Shown piece by piece: positions 1 to 5,599 of a DNA stretch of 5,599 nt. The stretch comes from Planctomycetaceae bacterium. Its GTDB lineage: Bacteria; Planctomycetota; Planctomycetia; Planctomycetales; Planctomycetaceae. How positions within the stretch are numbered: position 1 is the first letter of the stretch; every line of letters starts with the position of its first letter. Location of the stretch: assembly GCA_029259875.1 (NCBI GenBank), contig JAJDEK010000267.1:1-5599 (forward strand), given 5' to 3'. Both the position numbers and the translations under genes were made by a program. Under the pieces are notes generated by a model. It ran no database searches. It saw only the letters and a program-made list of their open reading frames with translations, and had not been told where the DNA came from.

Positions 1-202
1 CCTGACTACCTAGATACCCCTGAGGAGATGGCGAAGGTAAAATGGGATGTACTAGATTCGTTTTTTTCACCTGTTGATCTTCGTGTGGTTTAACAATATT
101 ACTCGATGAATCGTTTTGACCCGATAAAAAATATTGGCCACATATCACCACTGCGATCATACTAGCAATAGCAGTCATGACAGACCATTTTGAAAACGTC
201 AT
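1..202 (-). CDS. Partial gene, N-terminus of an unrecognised membrane-anchored or secreted protein
   Basis: An open frame runs leftward from an ATG at 202 and leaves the window after about 67 codons without a stop. The product begins MTFSKWSVMTAIASMIAVVI. Residues of about 6-27 form one hydrophobic stretch after a single Lys, as in an uncleaved signal anchor or a signal peptide. A Cys follows this stretch, but the residue before it is Ile, so it is not a good lipobox. After it comes a polar Ser/Asn/Lys/Gln linker and a Pro/Ser-rich segment (PILPSPSPQG), typical of a flexible tether to an extracytoplasmic domain that would lie outside the window. An AAGAG ribosome-binding sequence lies 9 nt before ATG 202. 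An in-frame ATG at 211 is possible but has that purine run directly against it. The gene is divergent from cls. I do not recognise the family; the reading frame with a start, ribosome site and hydrophobic N-terminus is the whole evidence. Confidence 0.6.
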   Translation of the reverse strand, partial: MTFSKWSVMTAIASMIAVVICGQYFLSGQNDSSSNIVKPHEDQQVKKTNLVHPILPSPSPQGYLGSQ

Positions 203-506
203 TTGAACCATCTCTTAGTAGTACAGTAAATCGAACACTCTGCCAAAGTTTCATTTCAAAGCTGCTATCGCTTTGGTGATTTCGTTTCGAAGCATTCCCA
301 AAACCTCTTAATTATACTAAACAACTAAGGCAGTTGTAAGAATTCTTCAAAAAGATGCGCATGATCTTGCGTTCTTTATCATCACAAAATCGACTGATGA
401 ATTCCTCTTTCTGCCGTCAGAAACGCGCAAATCAAATACGAATCGCTATACTTATTTTTGAGTTGAGAGAATAAGGACGTCAGAAGGTTCCTTGAACTAA
501 TCATTA
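203..506. other. Divergent intergenic region between the left-edge gene and cls
   Basis: No convincing gene lies here. A 63-codon minus-strand frame (382-573) overlaps the start of cls and resembles no known protein. The region is AT-rich and must hold the control signals of both divergent genes. I see a candidate minus-strand promoter at 311-340. On the plus strand TATACT occurs at 447-452, but no acceptable -35 hexamer sits 16-19 bp before it, so I assign no promoter to cls. Confidence 0.6.
311..340 (-). promoter_or_regulatory. Candidate sigma-70-type promoter for the left-edge gene, with a dyad in the spacer
   Basis: On the minus strand a perfect TATAAT (plus-strand 311-316) is preceded, after 18 bp, by CTTACA (335-340), a four-of-six match to TTGACA. 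With a 17-bp spacer the hexamer is TTACAA, a poorer match. The start of transcription would fall near 304, giving a leader of about 100 nt before the ATG at 202. An inverted repeat ACAACT-AAGGC-AGTTGT (321-337) fills much of the spacer and touches the -35 box, where a repressor could bind. Short AT-rich hexamers arise often by chance and planctomycete promoters are poorly defined, so this is tentative. Confidence 0.3.
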
Positions 507-2012
507 ATGCCAACACCGGACTTTGAACGGCGAGATCATTACATGTTTCATTACCTGTTATTGCATCCTTCAAATATCATATTAATTCTACATCCTCTGC
601 TAGTGATAGCGGTCTCGATTCGCGTAATCATGAAACGGCCTGCAACTGGTGTCGCATTGGCGTGGCTAGTGCTCATTACAGCGGTGCCTTTGGGAGGTGT
701 TCTCATCTATTTGCTGATTGGTGAGCATCGGATTGGCCGCGGTCGTACGCGCGCTATTGAAAGGCTGCGTACTGACTATCAAACAATTGCAGATATCGCC
801 ATTCAAAAAGGCGCCACTGACGTCAACTGGTCACGCCATGCTCCCACAGCACGCGGCATGGACAAACTCGGCGAAACCATAATGGGTAGTCGCACTGTCT
901 GCGGGAGTGACTTACAACTGATTTCCGACACACAAGAAATGCTGAAAAAGATTACTCAGGATGTGGAAGCTGCACAGAAAAGTGTGCTGATGGAATTTTA
1001 CATCTGGAACGAAGGCGGTCTGGCCGACCAGGTGATGGAGGCCGTCATTCGTGCTGCCCAGCGAGGAGTTTCCTGTCGTTTACTCATTGACGCACTCGGT
1101 GCTCGTCCCTGGTGGAAAGGCAAACAACCTCAACAGCTTCGAGACGCTGGTGTCAAACTGTTACCAGCGCTGCCAGTTGGTATCTTCCGCACATTTGTCG
1201 GACGCACTGATCTGCGTGTGCACCGTAAAATCATCGTCATTGATGGTGAGGTGGCATGGACGGGTAGTGCAAACCTCGTAGATCCACGTTTCTTTAAACA
1301 GGGAGCGGGAGTTGGCCAATGGGTCGATGCAATGGTCCGACTCAAGGGCACCGTGGTAATCCCGATGTGTGCCGTTATGATTGGTGACTGGATGCTCGAA
1401 ACGGGTGAGTCGATCAATGAGATTGCTGAAGATGCAGGTCTTCACTTTGTGGAACCTGATGGTCCGGCAGACGTCCAGGTCGTTCCCTCTGGTCCAGGAG
1501 AAAGCGGTGATGGACTGCTGCAAATGTTACTCGCCCTGATTAATGCGGCTCAAGATGAGCTGGTGCTTACCACACCTTACTTAGTACCTGACGAGTCGTT
1601 ACTCAGGGCAATCCTTGGCGCGGCGGGACGTGGAGTCAAGGTATTGTTAATCGTCCCAGAAAAGGTGGACTCATTCCTCACACGCTACGCCAGCCGTTCT
1701 TACTTCGATGAACTATTAAGAGTGGGGGTGGAAATCTACCTCTACCAGGGAGGACTACTCCATACCAAATCAGTCATGGCCGATGGTGCCATTTCGATGT
1801 TCGGCACAGCGAATCTTGACATGCGTAGCCTGTGGCTGAATTATGAAGTGTCACTCTTTGTCTACGAGCCAGAATTCGCGAAGGAATTACGTTCTCTACA
1901 GCAAACATATATCGATGATGCAAGACGGTTGGACTCAGAACAATGGAAAACCAGATCGTTTAAAGAACGGTTTTTGGAAAATACACTACGTCTGGTGAGT
2001 CCACTGTTGTAA
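507..2012 (+). CDS. cls: Cardiolipin synthase, phospholipase D superfamily (ClsA-like)
   Basis: Bacterial cardiolipin synthases of this family join two phosphatidylglycerol molecules to make cardiolipin and glycerol at the cytoplasmic membrane. The 501-residue product has the full family layout: two N-terminal membrane segments (about 20-42 and 47-72), a short basic region, then two phospholipase D domains. Each domain carries an intact HxK(x)4D motif: H239, K241, D246 followed by GSAN (253-256), and H419, K421, D426 followed by GTAN (433-436). Both half-sites should therefore be active. The start is uncertain. ATG 507 has no ribosome site at normal distance (AGAAGG ends 19 nt upstream). The in-frame ATG at 543 gives 489 residues, close to the 486 of E. 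coli ClsA, begins MFHYLLLHPSN as family members usually do, and has GGCGAG 8-9 nt upstream; I favour 543. The gene stands alone on the plus strand, convergent with rplT. Confidence 0.95.
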   Translation: MPTPDFERRDHYMFHYLLLHPSNIILILHPLLVIAVSIRVIMKRPATGVALAWLVLITAVPLGGVLIYLLIGEHRIGRGRTRAIERLRTDYQTIADIAIQKGATDVNWSRHAPTARGMDKLGETIMGSRTVCGSDLQLISDTQEMLKKITQDVEAAQKSVLMEFYIWNEGGLADQVMEAVIRAAQRGVSCRLLIDALGARPWWKGKQPQQLRDAGVKLLPALPVGIFRTFVGRTDLRVHRKIIVIDGEVAWTGSANLVDPRFFKQGAGVGQWVDAMVRLKGTVVIPMCAVMIGDWMLETGESINEIAEDAGLHFVEPDGPADVQVVPSGPGESGDGLLQMLLALINAAQDELVLTTPYLVPDESLLRAILGAAGRGVKVLLIVPEKVDSFLTRYASRSYFDELLRVGVEIYLYQGGLLHTKSVMADGAISMFGTANLDMRSLWLNYEVSLFVYEPEFAKELRSLQQTYIDDARRLDSEQWKTRSFKERFLENTLRLVSPLL

Positions 2013-2035
2013 TACAGGGTCTTGTTAGAATCCAT

Positions 2036-2095
2036 AAAAAAACTTACGCGCTGCAATATGAACCATGAATAGGAAGTTCATATTGCAGCGCGTAA
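2036..2095 (-). terminator. Strong intrinsic terminator after rplT, between convergent genes
   Basis: Arms at 2044-2063 and 2076-2095 are perfectly complementary over 20 bp (core CGCGCTGCAATATG) around a 12-nt loop. Read on the minus strand, the stem is followed after one G by seven T (plus-strand A run 2036-2042), the classic layout for ending the rplT transcript, whose stop codon lies 33 bp before the stem. On the plus strand the stem is followed only by ATTATATC, so any effect on cls transcripts, ending 31 bp before the stem, would be weaker or Rho-assisted. Confidence 0.88.
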
Positions 2096-2128
2096 ATTAT
2101 ATCAAACCGTGGATGACGATAGACTGTT

Positions 2129-2485
2129 TCAGGCTGCTAATGCGGCCTGAGCGGCTTTCACGATTTCGTCAAATACTTGAGGCTGAGAAATGGCAAGCTC
2201 GCTGAGAGACTTACGATTCAGAGTAATCCCTGCCTTTGTGAGCCCATTGATGAACTGTGAGTAATTTGTACCACGCTCGCGACAGGCTGCAGTAATTCGA
2301 GTAATCCACAGAGCCCGAAACTCACGCTTACGGACTCGACGGTCTCGATACGCATAAACGCGAGATCGAATTACCGTTTCTTTTACGGTCCGCAATAAGC
2401 TACCACGACCGCCAAAATTACCGCTTGCTTCTTTAAACAGACGCTTTTTTGCTCTGCGTCGAGCTGCACCTTTTCGAACTCTCAT
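2129..2485 (-). CDS. rplT: 50S ribosomal protein bL20
   Basis: The 118-residue product has the usual length of bL20 and its hallmark sequences: a very basic N-terminal extension ([15 protein letters not shown]), the central [18 protein letters not shown] (residues about 45-62), [10 protein letters not shown], then [13 protein letters not shown] and the C-terminal helices ending AAQAALAA. bL20 binds 23S rRNA and is needed early in large-subunit assembly; in E. coli and in Firmicutes it also represses its own operon by binding the mRNA leader. The ATG is preceded by GGAAAG at 5 nt. It lies 76 bp after rpmI on the same strand and ahead of a strong terminator, so it is the last gene of its transcript. 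There are no missing conserved blocks. Confidence 0.97.
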   Translation of the reverse strand: MRVRKGAARRRAKKRLFKEASGNFGGRGSLLRTVKETVIRSRVYAYRDRRVRKREFRALWITRITAACRERGTNYSQFINGLTKAGITLNRKSLSELAISQPQVFDEIVKAAQAALAA

Positions 2486-2561
2486 TATTACTTTCCAACC
2501 GAGAAGTTAAATACTTTGATTCTGTAAGGATCGATTGCCACACTCAAGGGCGTAAGCAAGA

Positions 2562-2762
2562 TTATGAACTGGGACGCAGTGCGTTCAGAATGGTCTTTGC
2601 TTCAGCACCGGTCACAACTCCGTCACCACGAAGTCTAATTTTTCGCTTGGGACTTTTTTTGCTTAAAATATGACCGCGAAACGCTTTTCTGTGCTTGGCT
2701 TTACCAGAAGCAGTAACCTTAAACCGCTTCTTGATTCCTTTGTGTGTCTTTTGCTTAGGCAT
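2562..2762 (-). CDS. rpmI: 50S ribosomal protein bL35
   Basis: The 66-residue product matches bL35 in length and sequence: [20 protein letters not shown] at the N-terminus, a Lys/Arg/His-rich middle ([20 protein letters not shown]) and a short C-terminal helix ending LRPSS. It is a small basic protein of the large ribosomal subunit that contacts 23S rRNA. It precedes rplT by 76 bp, the near-universal pairing. infC, the usual gene before rpmI, is not here: 416 bp of non-coding DNA and then fliM lie upstream. The bases before the ATG (GATTGAAAAAATA on the minus strand) hold no good Shine-Dalgarno sequence, which suggests that initiation may depend on the A-rich leader or be weak and regulated. 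Confidence 0.96.
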   Translation of the reverse strand: MPKQKTHKGIKKRFKVTASGKAKHRKAFRGHILSKKSPKRKIRLRGDGVVTGAEAKTILNALRPSS

Positions 2763-2784
2763 TATTTTTTCAATCTTCGTAAAC

Positions 2785-2874
2785 GATTCAGAGACAGCAA
2801 GCTATCCCCCTCAGTGAAAACTGAGATTCAGATCGTAAACCTTAAGTACAATAAAAGCGTTCTCTTGATTCAGA
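2785..2874 (-). repeat. Three direct copies of GATTCAGA in the rpmI leader
   Basis: GATTCAGA (TCTGAATC in the rpmI sense) occurs at 2785-2792, 2825-2832 and 2867-2874, at intervals of 40 and 42 bp. The second and third copies extend to GATTCAGAT(C/T)G. A second short repeat, CGTAAAC, stands just before copy one (2778-2784) and just after copy two (2834-2840). This could be a repeated protein- or RNA-recognition element, or the remains of a small duplication. Confidence 0.5.
2810..2825 (-). promoter_or_regulatory. Small hairpin in the rpmI leader
   Basis: CTCAGT (2810-2815) and ACTGAG (2820-2825) pair perfectly over 6 bp around a 4-nt loop, TTTC in the rpmI sense. In that sense it is followed by GGGGATAGC, with no T tract, so it is not a terminator. 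It lies about 50 nt before the rpmI start and could be part of a translational control structure; its small size means chance is possible. Confidence 0.35.
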
Positions 2875-2904
2875 TTGTGAGTCACGCCCCAATCACAAGA
2901 GAAC
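2859..2904 (-). promoter_or_regulatory. Hairpin with alternative pairings upstream of rpmI (attenuator or fliM terminator)
   Basis: In the rpmI sense GTTCTCTTG (2904-2896) pairs perfectly with CAAGAGAAC (2867-2859), 9 bp. It is followed by GC and a weak T tract (TTTTATT). An alternative inner stem, TTGTGA (2898-2893) with TCACAA (2880-2875), shares three bases with the outer stem, so the two cannot both form fully. The position, about 100 nt before the rpmI start, fits an attenuator or ribosomal-protein leader. It could instead be a distant terminator for fliM transcripts. The pairing is seen directly; the role is inference. Confidence 0.4.
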
Positions 2905-3178
2905 CTCTATTCAAATTAACAGTTCAACCTGTTGTTCTATTGAAAGTTGATCGGGCAGTATAATCAGCCAGGCTCTGTTTTTTCTACCGAAACGGAGCGA
3001 AAAACCGGGTTACTTCAGAGAAAAAGATTTAAATCCGCTTAAAACCCTATTTTTGAATCTCAGAACACGAATTCATCCACTTTTTAAATTCCAACAGGCA
3101 GCGCTCAAGAAATACGAACGGCTACCAACTCGCACAACATGAACAAAAGAATGGTACAAAAAAAACAACAGTAGAGAG

Positions 3179-4246
3179 CTAGTTTGTCTGGCTTTCTTCA
3201 AGTGGTGATCCACCCGCTCTTTTGACTTTGTCTTCAATGATATTCTTGGGAATGGCCAACATTTTTTTGATACTGATCGCTTTATGGCCTTTATAAACTC
3301 CAGGATGCGCAGTAAAAACCGGGGTACCTTCCAATTCAACAGTCAAAGATTGTGCACTCCCCTTGTTACACATAATCACATCACCTACAGCCAAGTTCAA
3401 GACTTCGCCCGTAGTCAATTTGCTATTATCGAGATCCACCTTCATGTGAATCTTCGATTGCGTCACACTGGTTTCCAAGCTCAACTGCTGTCGTAAGTCA
3501 GGAGATTTCTTCTTATAGGCAGACCAGGTATCTGATGTCAGCTTATTGGAGAGTGGTTCAATGGTATTAAACGGTATACAAAGATTGATAATGCCACGTG
3601 TTTCTCCCATTGTGACTTCAAAAGAAATCAACACAATCACTTCGTTAGGAGGCACAATCTGGACCAGTTGTGGATTACTTTCTACCTGAGAAACTTTTAG
3701 TTTCCAATCACACAAGTTACTCCAGGCAGACTCGATCCCTTCAATGGCTAATCCAGTGATGCGTGACACGAGACGTATCTCAATTTCAGTCAACGGACGA
3801 TTGGGATAGGATCCTTGAGAATTACCATTTCCGCCCAAGAGACGGTCGATGATCGGGAAAATAATCGAAGGACTGATATCCAAGATGATATGTCCCTCAA
3901 GAGTTTCTGACTCGAGAAGATTGAAACAGGTCGGATTTTCAAGACTGAAAACGAATTCACTGTAAGTCAACTGGTCAACACTGATCAATTTGACTTCGAT
4001 AATTGATCTCAGCATCCCACTCAGTGCGGCTCCAAATTCACGGCTAAAACTTTCATGTAGCGCACGAAAAGCCCGCATCTGTTCTTTACTGACACGTTCC
4101 GGACGTTTGAAATCATAGATACTGATTTGGGAATTGAAGTCTGCATTGCGCGTTGCAGGACGGCTTGAACCTCCACCAGTACTTGCCGTGGGATCCAAAG
4201 CAGATAATAACGACTCGACTTCATTTTGACTTAGTACATCTGCCAT
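3179..4246 (-). CDS. fliM: Flagellar motor switch protein FliM
   Basis: FliM builds the cytoplasmic C-ring with FliG and FliN and reverses rotation when phospho-CheY binds. The 355-residue product has all three parts. The N-terminal [10 protein letters not shown] (residues 5-14) matches the CheY-binding peptide and is followed by a Gly/Ser/Thr linker (about 20-36). The middle CheC-like domain (about 43-235) contains the FliG-contacting GGNG at 138-141. The C-terminal SpoA (FliN-like) domain (about 255-330) includes LNLAVGDVI and the [13 protein letters not shown] segment. Length is normal. The start is well supported: GGGAGG lies 6 nt before the ATG. It follows proA by 88 bp on the same strand with no clear terminator between, so co-transcription is possible. 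No other flagellar gene is in view. The intact motifs argue for a working switch protein under chemotactic control. Confidence 0.95.
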   Translation of the reverse strand: MADVLSQNEVESLLSALDPTASTGGGSSRPATRNADFNSQISIYDFKRPERVSKEQMRAFRALHESFSREFGAALSGMLRSIIEVKLISVDQLTYSEFVFSLENPTCFNLLESETLEGHIILDISPSIIFPIIDRLLGGNGNSQGSYPNRPLTEIEIRLVSRITGLAIEGIESAWSNLCDWKLKVSQVESNPQLVQIVPPNEVIVLISFEVTMGETRGIINLCIPFNTIEPLSNKLTSDTWSAYKKKSPDLRQQLSLETSVTQSKIHMKVDLDNSKLTTGEVLNLAVGDVIMCNKGSAQSLTVELEGTPVFTAHPGVYKGHKAISIKKMLAIPKNIIEDKVKRAGGSPLEESQTN

Positions 4247-4252
4247 CCCTGG

Positions 4253-4258
4253 CCTCCC
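4253..4258 (-). promoter_or_regulatory. Ribosome-binding site of fliM
   Basis: GGGAGG on the minus strand, 6 nt before the fliM ATG, is the strongest Shine-Dalgarno sequence in the window. It fixes the start, so that the CheY-binding peptide begins at residue 5 as in other FliM proteins. Confidence 0.8.
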
Positions 4259-4334
4259 TTGAGAACCTTCTTCTGATATTGCAAATCAGCAAAAGTAGAT
4301 CTCCACAATTGAATATTGAAAGATCCAATGCTTT

Positions 4335-5486
4335 CTATTCTCTGATCTGCCCTGCTCCGTGGGCAACGTATTTATAACTAGTCAATTCATTTAAGCCACA
4401 AGGGCCACGTGCATGAAATTTATCTGTGCTAATTCCAATTTCAGCCCCTAAACCAAACTCGCCCCCATCGTTGAACCGCGTGCTGGCATTCACAATGACA
4501 GCAGCGGAATCAACTTCAGTAGTAAACTTCTCTGCAGCAGCCAAGTTTGTTGTCACAATCGATTCGGTATGCCCTGAACCGTATTGATGTATATGCTGAA
4601 TTGCCGCATCCATAGTATCAACAATTTTGACAGACATGATCTTCGCACCGTATTCTGTTGCATAATCAGCGTCAGTCGCCAATTGACCGCCACTAATCAA
4701 TTCCATCGAGCGGGGACAACACCTGAGTTCGACCCCTTGCTCCACTAAAGCACCTGTCACCATCGGTAATATCGTCTCCGCGATATCAGCGTGAACCAAT
4801 AAGCTTTCAGCCGCATTACAGACCCCCGGGCGTTGACACTTACTGTTTACAGTAATCGACACCGCCAGCTCCGGGTCTGCAGACTGATCAAGGTAAACGT
4901 GACAAACCCCATCAAAGTGTTTGATCACAGGCATTGTCGCATCTTTGGCGACTCGTTCAATCAATCCCTTACCACCACGGGGAATCGTAACATCAATCAA
5001 ATTTCCCAGCTTCAGAAAATGCCCGACAGCCTCGCGGTCTGTTGTCTCGACTAACTGAACTGACTGTTCGGGAAGCCCCACATCTTTAAGTCCCTGTTGC
5101 AGTAATCCATACAAGGCCATGTTACTGTGAAATGCTTCTTTTCCCCCTCTGAGAATAACAGCATTTCCACTTTTGACGCATAAGGCTGCCGCATCGATCG
5201 TCACATTGGGTCTTGATTCGTAAATAAAGAATACGACCCCCAACGGAACGCGTACCTGAGTGACCAACAATCCATTGGGACGCATATTACTCCCAATGAT
5301 TTCACCAATCGGATTAGGCAACGCGATAATTTCTTCGAGTGCGGTGACGATGCCCTGCAATCGTGTGTCCGTCAATCTAAGTCGATCAATAGACGCTTCC
5401 GTCAAACCGTATTCGGGAGCCTGCTGCAAGTCCTTTTCATTCGCTTCCAGTAGCTCAGGCGTCCGCTGTTGAATCAGCTCAATCAT
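4335..5486 (-). CDS. proA: Glutamate-5-semialdehyde dehydrogenase (gamma-glutamyl phosphate reductase), 5' end apparently incomplete
   Basis: ProA reduces gamma-glutamyl phosphate to glutamate-5-semialdehyde with NADPH, the second step of proline synthesis, in the cytoplasm. Family blocks are clear: [16 protein letters not shown] (81-96) and [13 protein letters not shown] (106-118) for cofactor binding, the catalytic Cys223 in [11 protein letters not shown], the signature [20 protein letters not shown] (289-308), and the C-terminal [19 protein letters not shown] (333-351) with [10 protein letters not shown]. From ATG 5486 it has 383 residues against about 415-420 usual; roughly 30-35 N-terminal residues are missing. 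The frame stays open 15 codons further up and reads [14 protein letters not shown], which looks like ProA, but meets TAG at 5532-5534. There is no ribosome site before 5486. The catalytic core is complete, so this is either a truncated allele, a sequence error near the edge, or a gene with a shortened start. It is followed by fliM after 88 bp. Confidence 0.92.
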   Translation of the reverse strand: MIELIQQRTPELLEANEKDLQQAPEYGLTEASIDRLRLTDTRLQGIVTALEEIIALPNPIGEIIGSNMRPNGLLVTQVRVPLGVVFFIYESRPNVTIDAAALCVKSGNAVILRGGKEAFHSNMALYGLLQQGLKDVGLPEQSVQLVETTDREAVGHFLKLGNLIDVTIPRGGKGLIERVAKDATMPVIKHFDGVCHVYLDQSADPELAVSITVNSKCQRPGVCNAAESLLVHADIAETILPMVTGALVEQGVELRCCPRSMELISGGQLATDADYATEYGAKIMSVKIVDTMDAAIQHIHQYGSGHTESIVTTNLAAAEKFTTEVDSAAVIVNASTRFNDGGEFGLGAEIGISTDKFHARGPCGLNELTSYKYVAHGAGQIRE

Positions 5487-5534
5487 CCGGGATAACCAGT
5501 CGTTTTTGTTATTTGCGTTAGCTGATACAAACTA
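5487..5534 (-). other. In-frame proA remnant upstream of the annotated start, ending in a stop codon
   Basis: Fifteen codons directly before the proA ATG translate to [15 protein letters not shown]. The part KNDWL fits the first helix of ProA, where family members carry a Lys-Asn/Trp-Leu-like stretch before the aldehyde dehydrogenase core. None of these codons is ATG, GTG or TTG. The codon before them is TAG (5532-5534). The coding similarity therefore extends past the only possible start. Confidence 0.5.
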
Positions 5535-5599
5535 CCGGGTGGGCTCGCGCGCCAGGTGGGGCAGCGGGTGTGTGTTATTTGGGAGGTCTATATTATTAA
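5535..5599. other. GC-rich block and AT-rich tail at the window edge, not ProA-like
   Basis: Positions 5535-5570 contain 30 G or C out of 36, far above the rest of the window. GGTGGG is repeated 17 bp apart (5538 and 5555), and GCGCGC lies between. It is followed by a GTGTGTG run and an AT-rich end. No frame on the minus strand continues proA here. It could be an interspersed repeat inserted in the 5' end of proA, or poor sequence at a contig end; I cannot tell which. Confidence 0.35.

Larger units (their letters stand above)
2763..3178. other. Non-coding region between fliM and rpmI, possible structured leader
   Basis: No frame here resembles a protein, and the space is too short for infC (about 170-180 codons). 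The half next to rpmI (2785-2904) holds two hairpins and a repeated octamer, listed separately. The half next to fliM (3000-3178) is AT-rich. On the minus strand a run of eight T (plus A 3158-3165) follows the fliM stop, but I find no stem before it, so fliM has no clear terminator. A TATACT (minus strand, near 2957-2962) could be the -10 of an rpmI promoter, but its -35 is poor. A 10-bp palindrome GATTTAAATC sits at 3026-3035. Confidence 0.55.

Noticed and set aside
382..573. 63-codon minus-strand frame in the cls upstream region
   Set aside because: It overlaps the start of cls, has no family resemblance, no convincing ribosome site, and an ordinary length for a chance frame in this composition.
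1051..1523. Three frames of 76-120 codons inside cls on both strands
   Set aside because: They lie wholly within the strongly supported cls frame and their translations are unlike any protein; they are shadows of its codon pattern.
2449..2963. Two plus-strand frames (74 and 97 codons) across rplT, rpmI and the non-coding region
   Set aside because: They are antisense to clear ribosomal-protein genes, and the translations show no domain or signal. Neither explains the hairpins seen there.
2955..2966. TATAAT on the plus strand in the fliM-rpmI gap
   Set aside because: No matching -35 at 16-19 bp and no plus-strand gene downstream for it to drive.
3026..3035. GATTTAAATC palindrome
   Set aside because: A 10-bp AT-rich palindrome is expected by chance and sits next to no promoter or gene start.
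3153..3181. Run of eight T (minus strand) just after the fliM stop as a terminator
   Set aside because: No stable stem precedes it, so it does not meet the layout of an intrinsic terminator.
3073..3339. 88-codon minus-strand frame overlapping the 3' end of fliM
   Set aside because: It overlaps the conserved SpoA-domain coding region in another frame and its translation is low in recognisable content. I considered it as a small downstream gene but it has no ribosome site.
1..5599. A defence island, CRISPR array, toxin-antitoxin pair, transposon or other new multi-gene system
   Set aside because: Every complete gene belongs to a well-known housekeeping or motility family, and no regular repeat-spacer array, transposase or paired small genes are present.

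Overview
The window looks like chromosomal DNA of a bacterium, most likely a planctomycete of moderate GC content. This rests on the general look of the bL20 and bL35 proteins and on a fliM gene lying outside any flagellar cluster. It is an impression from sequence memory, not a computed placement.

Layout. At the left edge (1-202, minus strand) is the 5' end of an unrecognised gene whose product starts with one hydrophobic segment. It is divergent from a complete phospholipase D-type cardiolipin synthase gene (cls, 507-2012, plus strand). The 304-bp spacer carries a candidate minus-strand promoter with a small dyad. cls converges on a minus-strand series read from right to left: proA (4335-5486), fliM (3179-4246), rpmI (2562-2762) and rplT (2129-2485). 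A perfect 20-bp inverted repeat at 2044-2095, followed on the minus strand by seven T, is a clear intrinsic terminator ending the rplT transcript between the converging genes.

How the genes relate. rpmI and rplT (bL35 and bL20, large ribosomal subunit) form the conserved ribosomal pair. infC, which usually precedes them, is absent. In its place is a 416-bp non-coding stretch with hairpins and a thrice-repeated octamer, which could be a regulatory leader. fliM encodes a flagellar C-ring switch protein that keeps its CheY-binding and FliG-binding motifs. It follows proA (second step of proline synthesis) by 88 bp, with no other motility gene in view. cls makes cardiolipin in the membrane and has no evident link to its neighbours.

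Most unusual points: the proA 5' end appears broken, because family-like sequence continues upstream of the only start codon and then meets an in-frame stop and a GC-rich block at the window edge; the non-coding region before rpmI is structured; and fliM is isolated. I see no CRISPR array, tRNA, rRNA, insertion sequence or recognisable new multi-gene system.
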